Positions 23,118-30,626 of a stretch of DNA of 33,294 nt are shown one piece after another; position 1 is the first letter of the stretch; each line of letters begins with the position of its first letter. The notes under the pieces were generated by a model. That model saw only the letters and a program-made list of their open reading frames with translations. It searched no databases and was not told the DNA's origin. The translations under genes and the position numbers were made by a program. The DNA is taken from contig JAHDWL010000033.1 of the NCBI GenBank assembly GCA_023384355.1, positions 1 to 33,294 on the forward strand, written 5' to 3'. Source of the stretch: Anaerolineae bacterium (GTDB lineage Bacteria; Chloroflexota; Anaerolineae; Promineifilales; Promineifilaceae).

Positions 23118-24482
23118 TTACTTGAAGGTTTCCCTGACCTCGCGCTCCAGCGTCACCAGCGTGTCTTCGGCCGTGGCCGTGCCTTGCAGGAAGGACAGGA
23201 TACGCGGGTAGGTGATCTCGTACCATACCAGGTCGCGATCGGGGAACGCGCCCTCATACTGGGCGAAGGGCAACAGCCCCAGCCACGGGCCGAAGTGGGG
23301 GAACTGGGCCACGAGTTCGTCGGCCGCCGCTCCTTCGATGTTGGCTTGCAGCGCCGGCAGCGTGCCCGAAGCCAAGTTCCATTGCACGGCGTTGGCCGGG
23401 TCGAGGGCGATGAAGCGGACGAAGTCCCAGGCTACGTCCTGGGCCGGGCTTCTCTGGCTGACGGCCAGACCCCAGCCGGAGGCAGCCACGAGCGCCTGCG
23501 TGCCCGACACCGTGGGCAGGTCGACGTATTGGGTCACGGCAGCTACCTCGGGGTAGTCGCCGCTGTACTCCGGCACAGCCCACGGGCCGATCAGACCCAT
23601 GGCGCTGCTGCCGTCGAAGAAGGATTCGCCGACCCAGTTGGACTCGCCATTGAACAGGACGGGGTCGATGATGCCCTCATCCACGAAGCGCTTCAGCAGT
23701 TCCAGCGCGGCCATGCCTTCGGGGGTGTTGACAGTGAACGTGCCGTCCTCTGACAGGTATTGGCCGCCGTTCTGCAGGATGAGCGAGTAGAAGGAAGCCG
23801 ACAGGGCATCCGCGGCGGTGTAGTTATAGCCGGTGCGGGTGATCACGCCGTCCTGGGTGACTGTCAGGGCCTTGGCGTCGGCGATGAACTCGTCCCAGTT
23901 GGCCCAGCCGGAGGTGATGTCGGTGAGGCCCGCTTCCTCGGCCGCGGCCGTGTTGACCAGCGTGGCCCCATATTCGATGTTGAACTCTTGCGGCACGCCG
24001 TAGAGCTTGTCATTGCAGATGTAGCCGCCGATTTGGGCCGGGAAAATCTGCGCCTCGGCGTCGGCCATGCTGATGACGTTGGCCGGCATTTCGGCCAGGC
24101 TGCCGCCGTCGGCGTAGCTGCATACCCACGAGCCAAACATCTGGACGATGTCGGCTTCCGTGCCGGCGGGAATAGAGGTTTGCAGCGTCTGGATGTAGGT
24201 GTCGTAGTCGAACGTCTCCAGCGTGATGGTCACGTTGGGGTTGGCGGCCATGTAGGCGTCGATCTGGGTCTGGTAGGCCGCATTGAAGGCATTATTTTGA
24301 TGCGTCCAGATGCGCAGGCTGACCGGTTCGGTGGCGATGCTTTCCGATTCGGCCGCGCCGCTATCTTCCGCGCCGCTATCGGCCGCCGGCTGCGTGGGCT
24401 GTGCGGGAGCATTGGTCCCGCCGCCACAGGCGACAAGTCCCAACACCAACAAGAGAGACAGGATCAACATTACTTTTCTCAT
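23118..24482 (-). CDS. Sugar ABC transporter substrate-binding lipoprotein
   Basis: A 454-residue extracellular binding protein of the CUT1 (SBP_bac_1, MalE/UgpB-like) family. The signal peptide ends at LGLVAC with C19 as lipid anchor, then a Gln/Pro/Ala/Ser-rich linker to about residue 50, and the two-lobed domain beginning VSLRIWTHQNNAFN. The signature region around KLYGVPQEFN and the hinge segment NWVGESFFDGSSAMGLIGPW are normal. AGGAGAAC precedes the ATG. Its ligand cannot be read from the sequence; the operon suggests galactosamine oligomers. The 69 bases before it hold a TATAGT hexamer that might serve an internal promoter, without a good -35. Confidence 0.94.
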   Translation of the reverse strand: MRKVMLILSLLLVLGLVACGGGTNAPAQPTQPAADSGAEDSGAAESESIATEPVSLRIWTHQNNAFNAAYQTQIDAYMAANPNVTITLETFDYDTYIQTLQTSIPAGTEADIVQMFGSWVCSYADGGSLAEMPANVISMADAEAQIFPAQIGGYICNDKLYGVPQEFNIEYGATLVNTAAAEEAGLTDITSGWANWDEFIADAKALTVTQDGVITRTGYNYTAADALSASFYSLILQNGGQYLSEDGTFTVNTPEGMAALELLKRFVDEGIIDPVLFNGESNWVGESFFDGSSAMGLIGPWAVPEYSGDYPEVAAVTQYVDLPTVSGTQALVAASGWGLAVSQRSPAQDVAWDFVRFIALDPANAVQWNLASGTLPALQANIEGAAADELVAQFPHFGPWLGLLPFAQYEGAFPDRDLVWYEITYPRILSFLQGTATAEDTLVTLEREVRETFK

Positions 24483-24551
24483 GGCAAGTTCTCCTCACTA
24501 TAAACAACGACAAAAATGTTTTTAAAAAGCGCCCGGATCGATACGATCGCC

Positions 24552-25604
24552 TCAGCGCAGTTTCTCAGCGTCCAGATGAATTACGGCGGACAGGTTACGC
24601 GGCCGGTCGGGATCAAGCTCCTTGGCCAGCGCGCGGTAATAGGCCAGCAACTGCAACGGCGGCAGGTAGAGAATCGCCAGCGCCCACGTCGGCAAATCGC
24701 CCGGCAGGTCGATATGCCAGGTGGCTCGGCCGGCGTCGCCGGTCGGGTCGAGTACAAGCGTTGATGCGCCAAACGCCTGCATCTCATGCAAGACGGCCCG
24801 TTCATGGGCCGCTTCTTCGGCCGAGAGCAAGCCGATGATCTGGGTGTTCGGTTCCACCATCGACATGGGACCGTGGCGAAACTCCAGAAAGTGGAACGCC
24901 TGGGCCACGGTCAGCGACATCTCGGTCATCTTCAACATCGCCTCGGAAGCCAACCCGTAGCGCAACCCTGAACCCAGGAAATACAGCCTGGCGTCGGACA
25001 GGCGATGGCCGACGGTCTGCGCCAGCGGCTCACTATGCGCGATCAGCTCGCGGCCGAGGTCGGGCACGAGTTCGAGCGCGCGCCACTCCGTCCCGCCGAT
25101 GCAAGCGGCGAGCGCCTGGCAGAGCATCAGCATGCTGGCGAAGGAGCGGGTCTGGGCCACGCTCTCCTCGCGGGCGGCCACGGCGGGCAGCACCATATCG
25201 GCGGCGGCGGCCAGCGGGCTTTCGGGGTAGCAGGTGACGACCCACACGGCAGCCCCGCCGCGAGCGCGGAAGTGATCGATCGCGGCCAGGGTCTCCGTGG
25301 TTGTGCCCGAACGAGAGACGGCGATCAGCAGCGTCGCCGCCGGATCGGGCAGCGCCCCATCGAAGAACAGAATCTCCGATGCCGGCACGCCACATGCCGG
25401 GATGCCGGTCAGCTCACGAAAGAGCGCGGCCGCCGTCAGCGACAGGTAATGGGTGGAGCCGCAACCGGTGAAAACCACGTTCCGGCAACCCAGCCTGGCC
25501 CAGGCATCGCGGACGGCCGTCTCCAGACCGGCGAAGGCGCGCAGTGCGTCCTCCCAAGCGTCCGGTTGATGGATAATTTCGCCATATGTCAATTCGCCGC
25601 TCAT
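24552..25604 (-). CDS. AgaS-like SIS-domain sugar-phosphate deaminase/isomerase
   Basis: A 350-residue protein with two SIS domains, the architecture of AgaS and of the isomerase half of GlmS. The first SIS domain (about residues 30-170) has VVFTGCGSTHYLS and LLIAVSRSGTTTET, the sugar-phosphate-binding serine cluster. The second (about 200-330) has YFLGSGLRYGLASEAMLKM and AFHFLEFRHGPMSM, where the E and H are the usual catalytic positions. AgaS converts galactosamine-6-phosphate to tagatose-6-phosphate plus ammonia; with LacD, PfkB and GatZ genes in the same operon this is the most likely reaction, with glucosamine-6-phosphate or fructosamine-phosphate deglycation as alternatives. GAGG precedes the ATG. 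Confidence 0.85.
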   Translation of the reverse strand: MSGELTYGEIIHQPDAWEDALRAFAGLETAVRDAWARLGCRNVVFTGCGSTHYLSLTAAALFRELTGIPACGVPASEILFFDGALPDPAATLLIAVSRSGTTTETLAAIDHFRARGGAAVWVVTCYPESPLAAAADMVLPAVAAREESVAQTRSFASMLMLCQALAACIGGTEWRALELVPDLGRELIAHSEPLAQTVGHRLSDARLYFLGSGLRYGLASEAMLKMTEMSLTVAQAFHFLEFRHGPMSMVEPNTQIIGLLSAEEAAHERAVLHEMQAFGASTLVLDPTGDAGRATWHIDLPGDLPTWALAILYLPPLQLLAYYRALAKELDPDRPRNLSAVIHLDAEKLR

Positions 25605-25660
25605 GTATAACCTCGGTAAAACAATAATTAACCTGACAGGTCTCGCTCGTCCCGGCTGGT

Positions 25661-26710
25661 TTATTCAACAAGCGCCGGGTTCATGCCCAGCACGCGAAGC
25701 GCGTTTAGGTGATAGACCCGACGCAACACGTCGTCGGGCAAATAGAGACCGTAGGCGTACCAGCGCCCCTGGGGTGGCGGGTCGGACGGCACATAGCTGA
25801 AGTATTCGTCGTCAGTCTCCAGAAAGCGGTAGTAGCTTTGGTAGCCGTCGAGCCAAGGGCCGAAGTCGGAGCCGAACAGGATGCGGTCGGCGAATTCGAT
25901 GAAGAAGCGGCGGGCGGTGTAGGGTTGGCGGGCCAGCTCGCCGACGCGAGCGCTGATGTCGATGAAGAAGTTGGGGCAGCGGCGCAGCAGGTCACCTACC
26001 CAGCCCAGGTTCTCGGCGTAGCAGCCGACATGCGCCCCGATGAAGGTCGTGGCCGGATGGCGGGCGACGACAGCGGCCAGTCCCTCCACGATGGTGAGAA
26101 ACGGCGGGAAGGGCGGGCTGGGGAATTGCCAGTCGGGATGGGCATGCAGCTCTTCCCAACGTTCGTTCTCCGGCGTCAGGGGATCGAAGAAGGCCACCGG
26201 ATCGGCGACGTGGGCCAGGACGGGCAGACCCAACTCGCCGGCCGCAGTCCAGATCGGGTCGAGGCGCGGGTCGTCGACGGCGACGAGCCGGTCGTGCTGG
26301 TCGCGCACGTGGAGACCGAGCGGCTTCCATATCTTCAGCCCTTGCGCGCCCCAGCCGGCCTGAAGCCGCAGGCGCCCGGCGGCCCATTCGCCGAAGCGGT
26401 CGCCGTGGGCGGGCCATTGTGACCAGTCGACGCCGCCGAATATCTGGAATCTCTCCGGCGCGGCCGTCTTGAACAGGTCAAGATGGCGCTGCAACAGATC
26501 CTCGCCCCAGCCGCCGTCCAGGTCGACATAGGCGACGACACCGGCCGCGTCAAGCGCGTCGAGCAGTTCGGCCACCGGCCGCTTGTCCCAGCCGCCGCCG
26601 AACGGCTCGGCCAGATGGTTGTGGGCGTCGATGACGGGGAAGCGCGGCCGCTCGATCAGCGTTTCCTTTCGGACCAATTTAGCGCGCGGGCGGAATTCCG
26701 ATAGTTCCAT
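25661..26710 (-). CDS. Amidohydrolase_2 family metal-dependent hydrolase
   Basis: A 349-residue TIM-barrel metal hydrolase of the amidohydrolase-2 (ACMSD-like) family. The N-terminal metal motif is VIDAHNHLAEPF, then GLKIWKPLGLH, LPVLAHVAD, TFIGAHVGCYAEN and ILFGSDFGPW with the conserved Asp. It is not a NagA/AgaA-type amino-sugar deacetylase, which belong to a different subfamily. The cluster would make a sugar lactone, an amino-sugar derivative or an aglycone possible substrates, but none can be assigned. GGAGG lies ten bases before the ATG. It starts 30 bases after the DeoR-type regulator and precedes the AgaS-like gene. Confidence 0.82.
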   Translation of the reverse strand: MELSEFRPRAKLVRKETLIERPRFPVIDAHNHLAEPFGGGWDKRPVAELLDALDAAGVVAYVDLDGGWGEDLLQRHLDLFKTAAPERFQIFGGVDWSQWPAHGDRFGEWAAGRLRLQAGWGAQGLKIWKPLGLHVRDQHDRLVAVDDPRLDPIWTAAGELGLPVLAHVADPVAFFDPLTPENERWEELHAHPDWQFPSPPFPPFLTIVEGLAAVVARHPATTFIGAHVGCYAENLGWVGDLLRRCPNFFIDISARVGELARQPYTARRFFIEFADRILFGSDFGPWLDGYQSYYRFLETDDEYFSYVPSDPPPQGRWYAYGLYLPDDVLRRVYHLNALRVLGMNPALVE

Positions 26711-26739
26711 CGTCAGAAAACCTCCAATGCAAAGCCGGT

Positions 26740-27492
26740 TTACGTCAGGATGAGTTCGATGCCCTTCTCCTGAAGGGTGGTTGCCAGGGTCGGGTCCAGG
26801 CCGTCGTCGGTGATGATGACTTCGGCCGCGGTGACAGGGGCCAGATAGACCGCGCCGACGCGGCCGAATTTGCTGTGGTCGGCCAGGACGACCCGCCGGG
26901 AAGCGACGCGCAGGATGGCCCGGTCAGTCAAAGCCTCAGGCAGGTAATCACTTGTGAAGCCGCGATCGGGGTCAATGCCGCGCATGCCCATGAATGCGAG
27001 ATCGGCGCGCAACTCGTTAATCGCTTCCTCGGCGATGTGACCGACCATCGACAACTCGCTGTCCCGAAAATAGCCGCCAATGACGATTAATTCTGTCTCG
27101 CGCCCCACGAAGGCGTTGATGATGGGCAGGGAATTGGTGATGACCGTCAGCCCGCGCCGCTCCATCAGATGGGGCAACATTGCCTGAACGGTTGTGCCGC
27201 TGCCGAGGAAGACGGTCTGGTCGTCGGTAACCAACTGCGCGGCGCGTTGGCCGATGCGCTCTTTTTCCGTGGCCTGCTCGGTCTGGCGCAGAATGATGGG
27301 GGGTTCGGTGTCGTCGATGCGCACCGCTCCGCCATGGGTGCGACGAAGGAGACCCATCCGGTCCATCTCGTCGAGATCGCGGCGGATGGTGGCCTCGCTG
27401 ACCAGAAACCAGGCGTTTAGCTGGGCCACGGTCACTTGCCCGGTTTCATCCAGTATCTCTCTGATGCGGGAATGGCGAGCAGGCTTGAGCAT
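26740..27492 (-). CDS. DeoR/GlpR-family transcriptional repressor
   Basis: A 250-residue regulator. The N-terminal DeoR helix-turn-helix includes SRIREILDETGQVTVAQL and the signature VSEATIRRDLDEMDRMGLL followed by RRTHGGA. The C-terminal sugar-phosphate-sensing domain has VFLGSGTTVQAM, TVITNSLPI and ADHSKFG. Members of this family, such as AgaR, GlpR and LacR, sense a phosphorylated sugar of the pathway they control. As the first gene of the cluster it most likely represses the operon, with tagatose-6-phosphate or galactosamine-6-phosphate as candidate effector. The ATG at 27492 fits the domain start; a GTG at 27528 in the same frame, about seven bases after the predicted transcript start, would add 12 residues. 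Confidence 0.93.
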   Translation of the reverse strand: MLKPARHSRIREILDETGQVTVAQLNAWFLVSEATIRRDLDEMDRMGLLRRTHGGAVRIDDTEPPIILRQTEQATEKERIGQRAAQLVTDDQTVFLGSGTTVQAMLPHLMERRGLTVITNSLPIINAFVGRETELIVIGGYFRDSELSMVGHIAEEAINELRADLAFMGMRGIDPDRGFTSDYLPEALTDRAILRVASRRVVLADHSKFGRVGAVYLAPVTAAEVIITDDGLDPTLATTLQEKGIELILT

Positions 27493-27540
27493 AAAAGCAT
27501 CTTCGTGCGCGAAATAATGATGATTCACGCATACTCAATC

Positions 27541-27569
27541 ATAATAAGACATTATCAAGCATTCGTCAA
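27541..27569 (-). promoter_or_regulatory. Promoter of the amino-sugar cluster
   Basis: On the minus strand TTGACG (27564-27569) is followed after 17 bases by TATTAT (27541-27546). The predicted start is near 27534. The AT-rich spacer and following bases contain repeated TTGA/TCAA units (TTGACG, TTGATAATG, TTGAGTATG) that could be operator half-sites for the DeoR-type protein. Confidence 0.75.
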
Positions 27570-27600
27570 GGGAGAAACGCGAGGAAACGGTCATCCAAAC

Positions 27601-27623
27601 AAAAAACAGGCCCGCAGGCCTGT
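27601..27623 (-). terminator. Rho-independent terminator after nusB
   Basis: On the minus strand ACAGGCC pairs with GGCCTGT around a TGCG loop (27606-27623) and is followed by TTTTTT (27601-27606). It closes the rpmF-to-nusB operon, about 25 bases after the nusB stop and just before the promoter of the sugar cluster. Confidence 0.9.
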
Positions 27624-27648
27624 CTGTCACATCGATAAAACGAGTACT

Positions 27649-28098
27649 CTACGCCGTCACTATTTCGGATCCTTGCAACACCTCCCGCCGCAGTGAATCC
27701 TGGTGATCGGCCAGCGTCCCCAGCACGCCGTTGATGAAGCGTGGCGCGCTGTCGCTGCCATACACCTTGGCCAACTCCACCGCCTCATTGATGGCCACCT
27801 TCACCGGCGTCTCGTCCGTCACCAGAAACTCATAGATGGCGATGCGCAGGATGTTGCGGTCGATGACGGCCATCTGATCCAGCGGCCACTCCGGGGCGTA
27901 ACGGGCGATGAGCGTGTCCATCTTGTCCTGATAGGCTACCACGCCGTGGATCAGCCGCTCGGCGAATTCCACCCCGGCGCGCTCCATCGGACTTGCCTCC
28001 AGCCGCTGTTCGAGAACCACGTCAGGATCATGGTCCGCGATGTCGTACTCGTATAAGGTTTCTAAGGTTACGCGACGGGCGCGACGCCTCGTTTTCAT
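27649..28098 (-). CDS. nusB: Transcription antitermination factor NusB
   Basis: A 149-residue all-helical protein of normal NusB length that binds boxA RNA with NusE (S10) in rRNA antitermination. N-terminal RRRARRVTLETLYEYDI is the arginine-rich RNA-binding start; the core has the family block MAVIDRNILRIAIYEFL, then PVKVAINEAVELAKVYGSDSA in which the Asn-Glu and KVYG positions are conserved, and RFINGVLG. The ATG at 28098 has GAGG upstream. It follows the Asp23 gene by 37 bases and is the last gene before the terminator. Confidence 0.96.
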   Translation of the reverse strand: MKTRRRARRVTLETLYEYDIADHDPDVVLEQRLEASPMERAGVEFAERLIHGVVAYQDKMDTLIARYAPEWPLDQMAVIDRNILRIAIYEFLVTDETPVKVAINEAVELAKVYGSDSAPRFINGVLGTLADHQDSLRREVLQGSEIVTA

Positions 28099-28135
28099 AT
28101 CCCAAACCTCAGTGGTTAATGGCCGCCGGCCACTT

Positions 28136-28495
28136 CTAGACCACCTCGCCCTTGGTGTAATGGACGTCTTCGACGAACACGTTGACGGCCGCTACCGGGA
28201 TGCCGACCATGGTGTCAATCGCCTCGGTGACCGCCGTCTGAATCGTGCGGCTCGTCTCCAGCAAATTGACATGCGGGGCCATTATAACATAGATATTGAA
28301 ACGCACCTTGTTTTCCGACAAATCCAGCAAAACGCCGTCCTGCCGCAACCCGCGCTGAAAGAGGCGCGCGATGTCAGCCGGAACCTGTGACATTTGCTGC
28401 ACGCCTTCCACGCTCTGCACGGTAAACCGGGCGATGGTGACCAGCACTTCCGGCGCAACCTCGATCCGCCCGATGCTCTCGTGTTCTTCGTTCAT
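28136..28495 (-). CDS. Asp23/Gls24 family protein
   Basis: A 119-residue Asp23/Gls24 (YloU/AmaP-type) protein. It has the family start SIGRIEVAPEVLVTIARFTVQSVEGV, the central LSENKVRFNIYVIMAPHVN and the C-terminal VAAVNVFVEDVHY. Family members are small cytoplasmic or membrane-associated proteins linked to envelope stress; in many Gram-positive-type genomes one copy lies next to nusB, as here. Its ATG overlaps the fabG stop by four bases (ATGA) with GGAGGGATCGG upstream, so it is translationally coupled to fabG. A longer open frame to 28600 lies within fabG and is discarded. Confidence 0.92.
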   Translation of the reverse strand: MNEEHESIGRIEVAPEVLVTIARFTVQSVEGVQQMSQVPADIARLFQRGLRQDGVLLDLSENKVRFNIYVIMAPHVNLLETSRTIQTAVTEAIDTMVGIPVAAVNVFVEDVHYTKGEVV

Positions 28496-29238
28496 GTGCC
28501 GATCCCTCCGTCTACTTGAATCACCGCCCCGGTGATATAGGCGGCCTTGTCCGACGCCAGAAAGGTGACGGCGTGGGCAATTTCCGTCGCCTCGCCCCAA
28601 CGACCCAGTGGGATGAATGCCAGGGTTTGCTTCACCAAATCCTCCGGCATGATCGCCGTCAGGTCCGTGGGCACAAAGCCGGGGGCGACGACGTTGACGG
28701 TGATGTTACGCGATCCCAGCTCCTTGGCCAATGACTTGGAGAAGCCGATGATACCCGCCTTCGACGCGGCGTAGTTGGTCTGGCCGGGTTGACCCACGAT
28801 GCCGGACACGGACGAGATGTTGATGATCCGTCCGCCCTGCTTGCGGCGCACCATCGGCCGCGTGACGGCCTTGCAGGTGTTGTAGACGCTCTTCAGGTTG
28901 GTCGTCATGACCACGTCCCACTCCTCCTCCTTCATGGAGAGCAGGAGTGTGTCGCGAGTGGTGCCGGCGTTGTTGACGAGGATATCGATCGCGCCGTAGG
29001 TCTCGATGGCAGACTTGATGAGGGCCTCGGCGGCGGCGAAATCGCTGACGTCAGCCTGCATGGCCACGGCCGTCCCACCCCGGGCGACGATGCCGTTCAC
29101 CACGTCATCGGCCGCAGCAGCGTTGGAGTGATAGTTGACAACCACCCTGGCCCCCTCGGCGGCCAACTCTTCGGCAATGGCCCGGCCGATGCCTCGCGAA
29201 GCGCCCGTCACAACCGCCACTTTGCCGTCCAGTAACAT
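28492..29238 (-). CDS. fabG: 3-oxoacyl-[acyl-carrier-protein] reductase
   Basis: A 248-residue short-chain dehydrogenase, the NADPH-dependent reductase of fatty-acid elongation. The cofactor motif is TGASRGIGRA, followed by NNAG. The catalytic set is N114, S143, Y156 and K160 (NYAASKAG). The C-terminal VAPGFVPTDLT and GAVIQVDGG are typical FabG. The ATG at 29238 has CAGGAG at nine bases. It follows fabD by 58 bases, which supports FabG over other SDR functions. Confidence 0.96.
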   Translation of the reverse strand: MLLDGKVAVVTGASRGIGRAIAEELAAEGARVVVNYHSNAAAADDVVNGIVARGGTAVAMQADVSDFAAAEALIKSAIETYGAIDILVNNAGTTRDTLLLSMKEEEWDVVMTTNLKSVYNTCKAVTRPMVRRKQGGRIINISSVSGIVGQPGQTNYAASKAGIIGFSKSLAKELGSRNITVNVVAPGFVPTDLTAIMPEDLVKQTLAFIPLGRWGEATEIAHAVTFLASDKAAYITGAVIQVDGGIGT

Positions 29239-29296
29239 CCTTATTAACTCCTGTGCATGCCGCCGGCAATGATTCAACCGGCGAAGTCAGGTTCGA

Positions 29297-30199
29297 TTAT
29301 AACTCGAACTTGACTCTTTGCGCCCCTCTGTCGATCCGTTTCACCAGGCCGAGTAACACATCGCCCGGCCCTGTCTCCACGTAGGTATCGACGCCAAGCC
29401 CGGCCATGTAGCGCACCGTGTCCGTCCAGGCCACAGGCGAGGTCAACTGCGCCTTCAATTCGGCGCGGATGTCGTCGGGGGTTTGAACGGGGCGAGCGGT
29501 GACGTTCGCCACGACCGGCATGCGCGCCGCGGAGAGGGGCGCGGCGTCCACGGCGGCAGCGAACTCCTCAGCCACGCTGCCCATCAGGGGAGTATGGGCG
29601 GCAATGGAGATAGGCAGTCGGACAACCTTGCGCGCACCGGCGTCGGTCACCAGCTCCATGGCCGCGGCCAACGCTTCTTCATGCCCGGATATGACGATCT
29701 GCCCCGGGCAGTTGTCATTGGCAACGCCGACAAAACGGCCGGTCTCGGTCGCGGCGCGGGCGCATAGCTCGGCCACCGGCTCAGCGTCGAGGCCCAGAAT
29801 GGCGGCCATCCCGCCGGGGCTACGCTCGCCGGCCAGCTTCATCAGCTCACCGCGTCGCCGCACCAGCGCCAGGCCAGCGGCGAAACTCAGCGCGCCGGCC
29901 GCGGCCAGCGCCGAGAACTCGCCCAGCGAATGCCCGGCCATAAAAGCGGCGTCGGCCGCGCCGCGCTGCTGAATGACAGTCCATGCCGCCAGGCTGGTGG
30001 TGAACAGCGCCGGTTGCTGGACGGCCGTATCGGTTAATTGTTCTTCGGGGCCTTCAAAACAGATCTGCGAAAGCCTGAACCCCAGCCGCTCATCGGCCTC
30101 GTCAAAGAGGGCCTGTGCCGCCGGCTCGCGCTCATAGAGGTCGCGCCCCATGCCGACGAATTGCGAACCTTGACCGGGAAACAGGAAAGCCGTCGCCAT
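29297..30199 (-). CDS. fabD: Malonyl-CoA--ACP transacylase
   Basis: A 300-residue enzyme that loads malonyl groups on acyl carrier protein, of normal length. FLFPGQGSQFVGMG opens the fold; the nucleophile is S91 in GHSLGE; H202 is in SIAAHTPLM; the GQIVISG and CPGQ segments are as in FabD. The ATG at 30199 has no clear ribosome binding site. An inverted repeat fills the gap to rpmF. fabG follows directly, while plsX, fabH and acpP, often found here in other bacteria, are absent. Confidence 0.96.
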   Translation of the reverse strand: MATAFLFPGQGSQFVGMGRDLYEREPAAQALFDEADERLGFRLSQICFEGPEEQLTDTAVQQPALFTTSLAAWTVIQQRGAADAAFMAGHSLGEFSALAAAGALSFAAGLALVRRRGELMKLAGERSPGGMAAILGLDAEPVAELCARAATETGRFVGVANDNCPGQIVISGHEEALAAAMELVTDAGARKVVRLPISIAAHTPLMGSVAEEFAAAVDAAPLSAARMPVVANVTARPVQTPDDIRAELKAQLTSPVAWTDTVRYMAGLGVDTYVETGPGDVLLGLVKRIDRGAQRVKFEL

Positions 30200-30217
30200 G
30201 GATAAAAGAGGGTGAAA

Positions 30218-30282
30218 CGCGAATAACGCGGAGCCAGCGGAGCGAGAATGTATTGCAATCCGCCCGATCCGCGTTATGCGCG
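30218..30282. repeat. Inverted repeat between rpmF and fabD
   Basis: CGCGAATAACGCGGA (30218-30232) is complementary in 14 of 15 positions to TCCGCGTTATGCGCG (30268-30282), with a 35-base spacer. It sits in the 93-base gap between rpmF and fabD and would form a large hairpin on either strand. It has no T run, so it is more likely a dispersed intergenic repeat or mRNA-processing element than a terminator. Confidence 0.75.
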
Positions 30283-30292
30283 ATCAAATTGT

Positions 30293-30481
30293 TTATTCCT
30301 CGGCGGCCGCGGGGATGATCTGGCGGCCGTTGTATTTGCCGCAACTCGTGCAGACACGATGCGCGCGCTTCATCTCGCCACAATCCGGGCAGGGAACGAG
30401 ATGATACAGGCTGAGCGCGTCGTGCGTGCGACGCTTGTCGCGGCGCGCTTTAGAGACTTTCCGCTTGGGAACTGCACCCAT
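30293..30481 (-). CDS. rpmF: Ribosomal protein L32
   Basis: A 62-residue large-subunit protein. MGAVPKRKVSKARRDKRR is the basic N terminus that follows rRNA, and a zinc ribbon is formed by C31, C34, C44 and C47 (CPDC...CTSC), the zinc-binding form. It ends in an acidic AAAEE tail. AAAGGAAAG precedes the ATG. The roughly 140-base leader has a terminator-like hairpin right at the transcript start and a second hairpin near the gene. It is the first gene of the operon with fabD and fabG, the common pairing of L32 with fatty-acid synthesis. Confidence 0.97.
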   Translation of the reverse strand: MGAVPKRKVSKARRDKRRTHDALSLYHLVPCPDCGEMKRAHRVCTSCGKYNGRQIIPAAAEE

Positions 30482-30510
30482 GATATTTCTTTCCTTTTGA
30501 AGCTAGATTA

Positions 30511-30526
30511 TCTCGCCGTGGCGAGA
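30511..30526 (-). other. Hairpin in the rpmF leader
   Basis: TCTCGC and GCGAGA pair over a four-base loop about 30 bases upstream of the rpmF ATG. It could be a target for translational feedback or simply shape the leader. Confidence 0.5.
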
Positions 30527-30593
30527 GCCAGGCCGCGGGCGAAGTCGTCGGATATTCCCGATTGTCGCTCCCCGTATCCGGCGATTTGACAAC

Positions 30594-30619
30594 AAAAAAA
30601 GCGCGGCGACCAAGCCGCG
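30594..30619 (-). terminator. Terminator-like hairpin at the start of the rpmF transcript
   Basis: On the minus strand CGCGGC (30614-30619) pairs with GCCGCG (30602-30607) over a six-base loop, followed within two bases by TTTTTTT (30594-30600). It lies immediately after the predicted transcript start (about 30620). It may be a 5' stabilising stem, an attenuator, or the end of a very short RNA. Confidence 0.7.
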
Positions 30620-30626
30620 AAGCATG

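Noticed and set aside
25661-26710. Amidohydrolase as an amino-sugar-6-phosphate deacetylase (NagA/AgaA)
   Set aside because: The motifs follow the amidohydrolase-2 (ACMSD-like) family, not the NagA subfamily.
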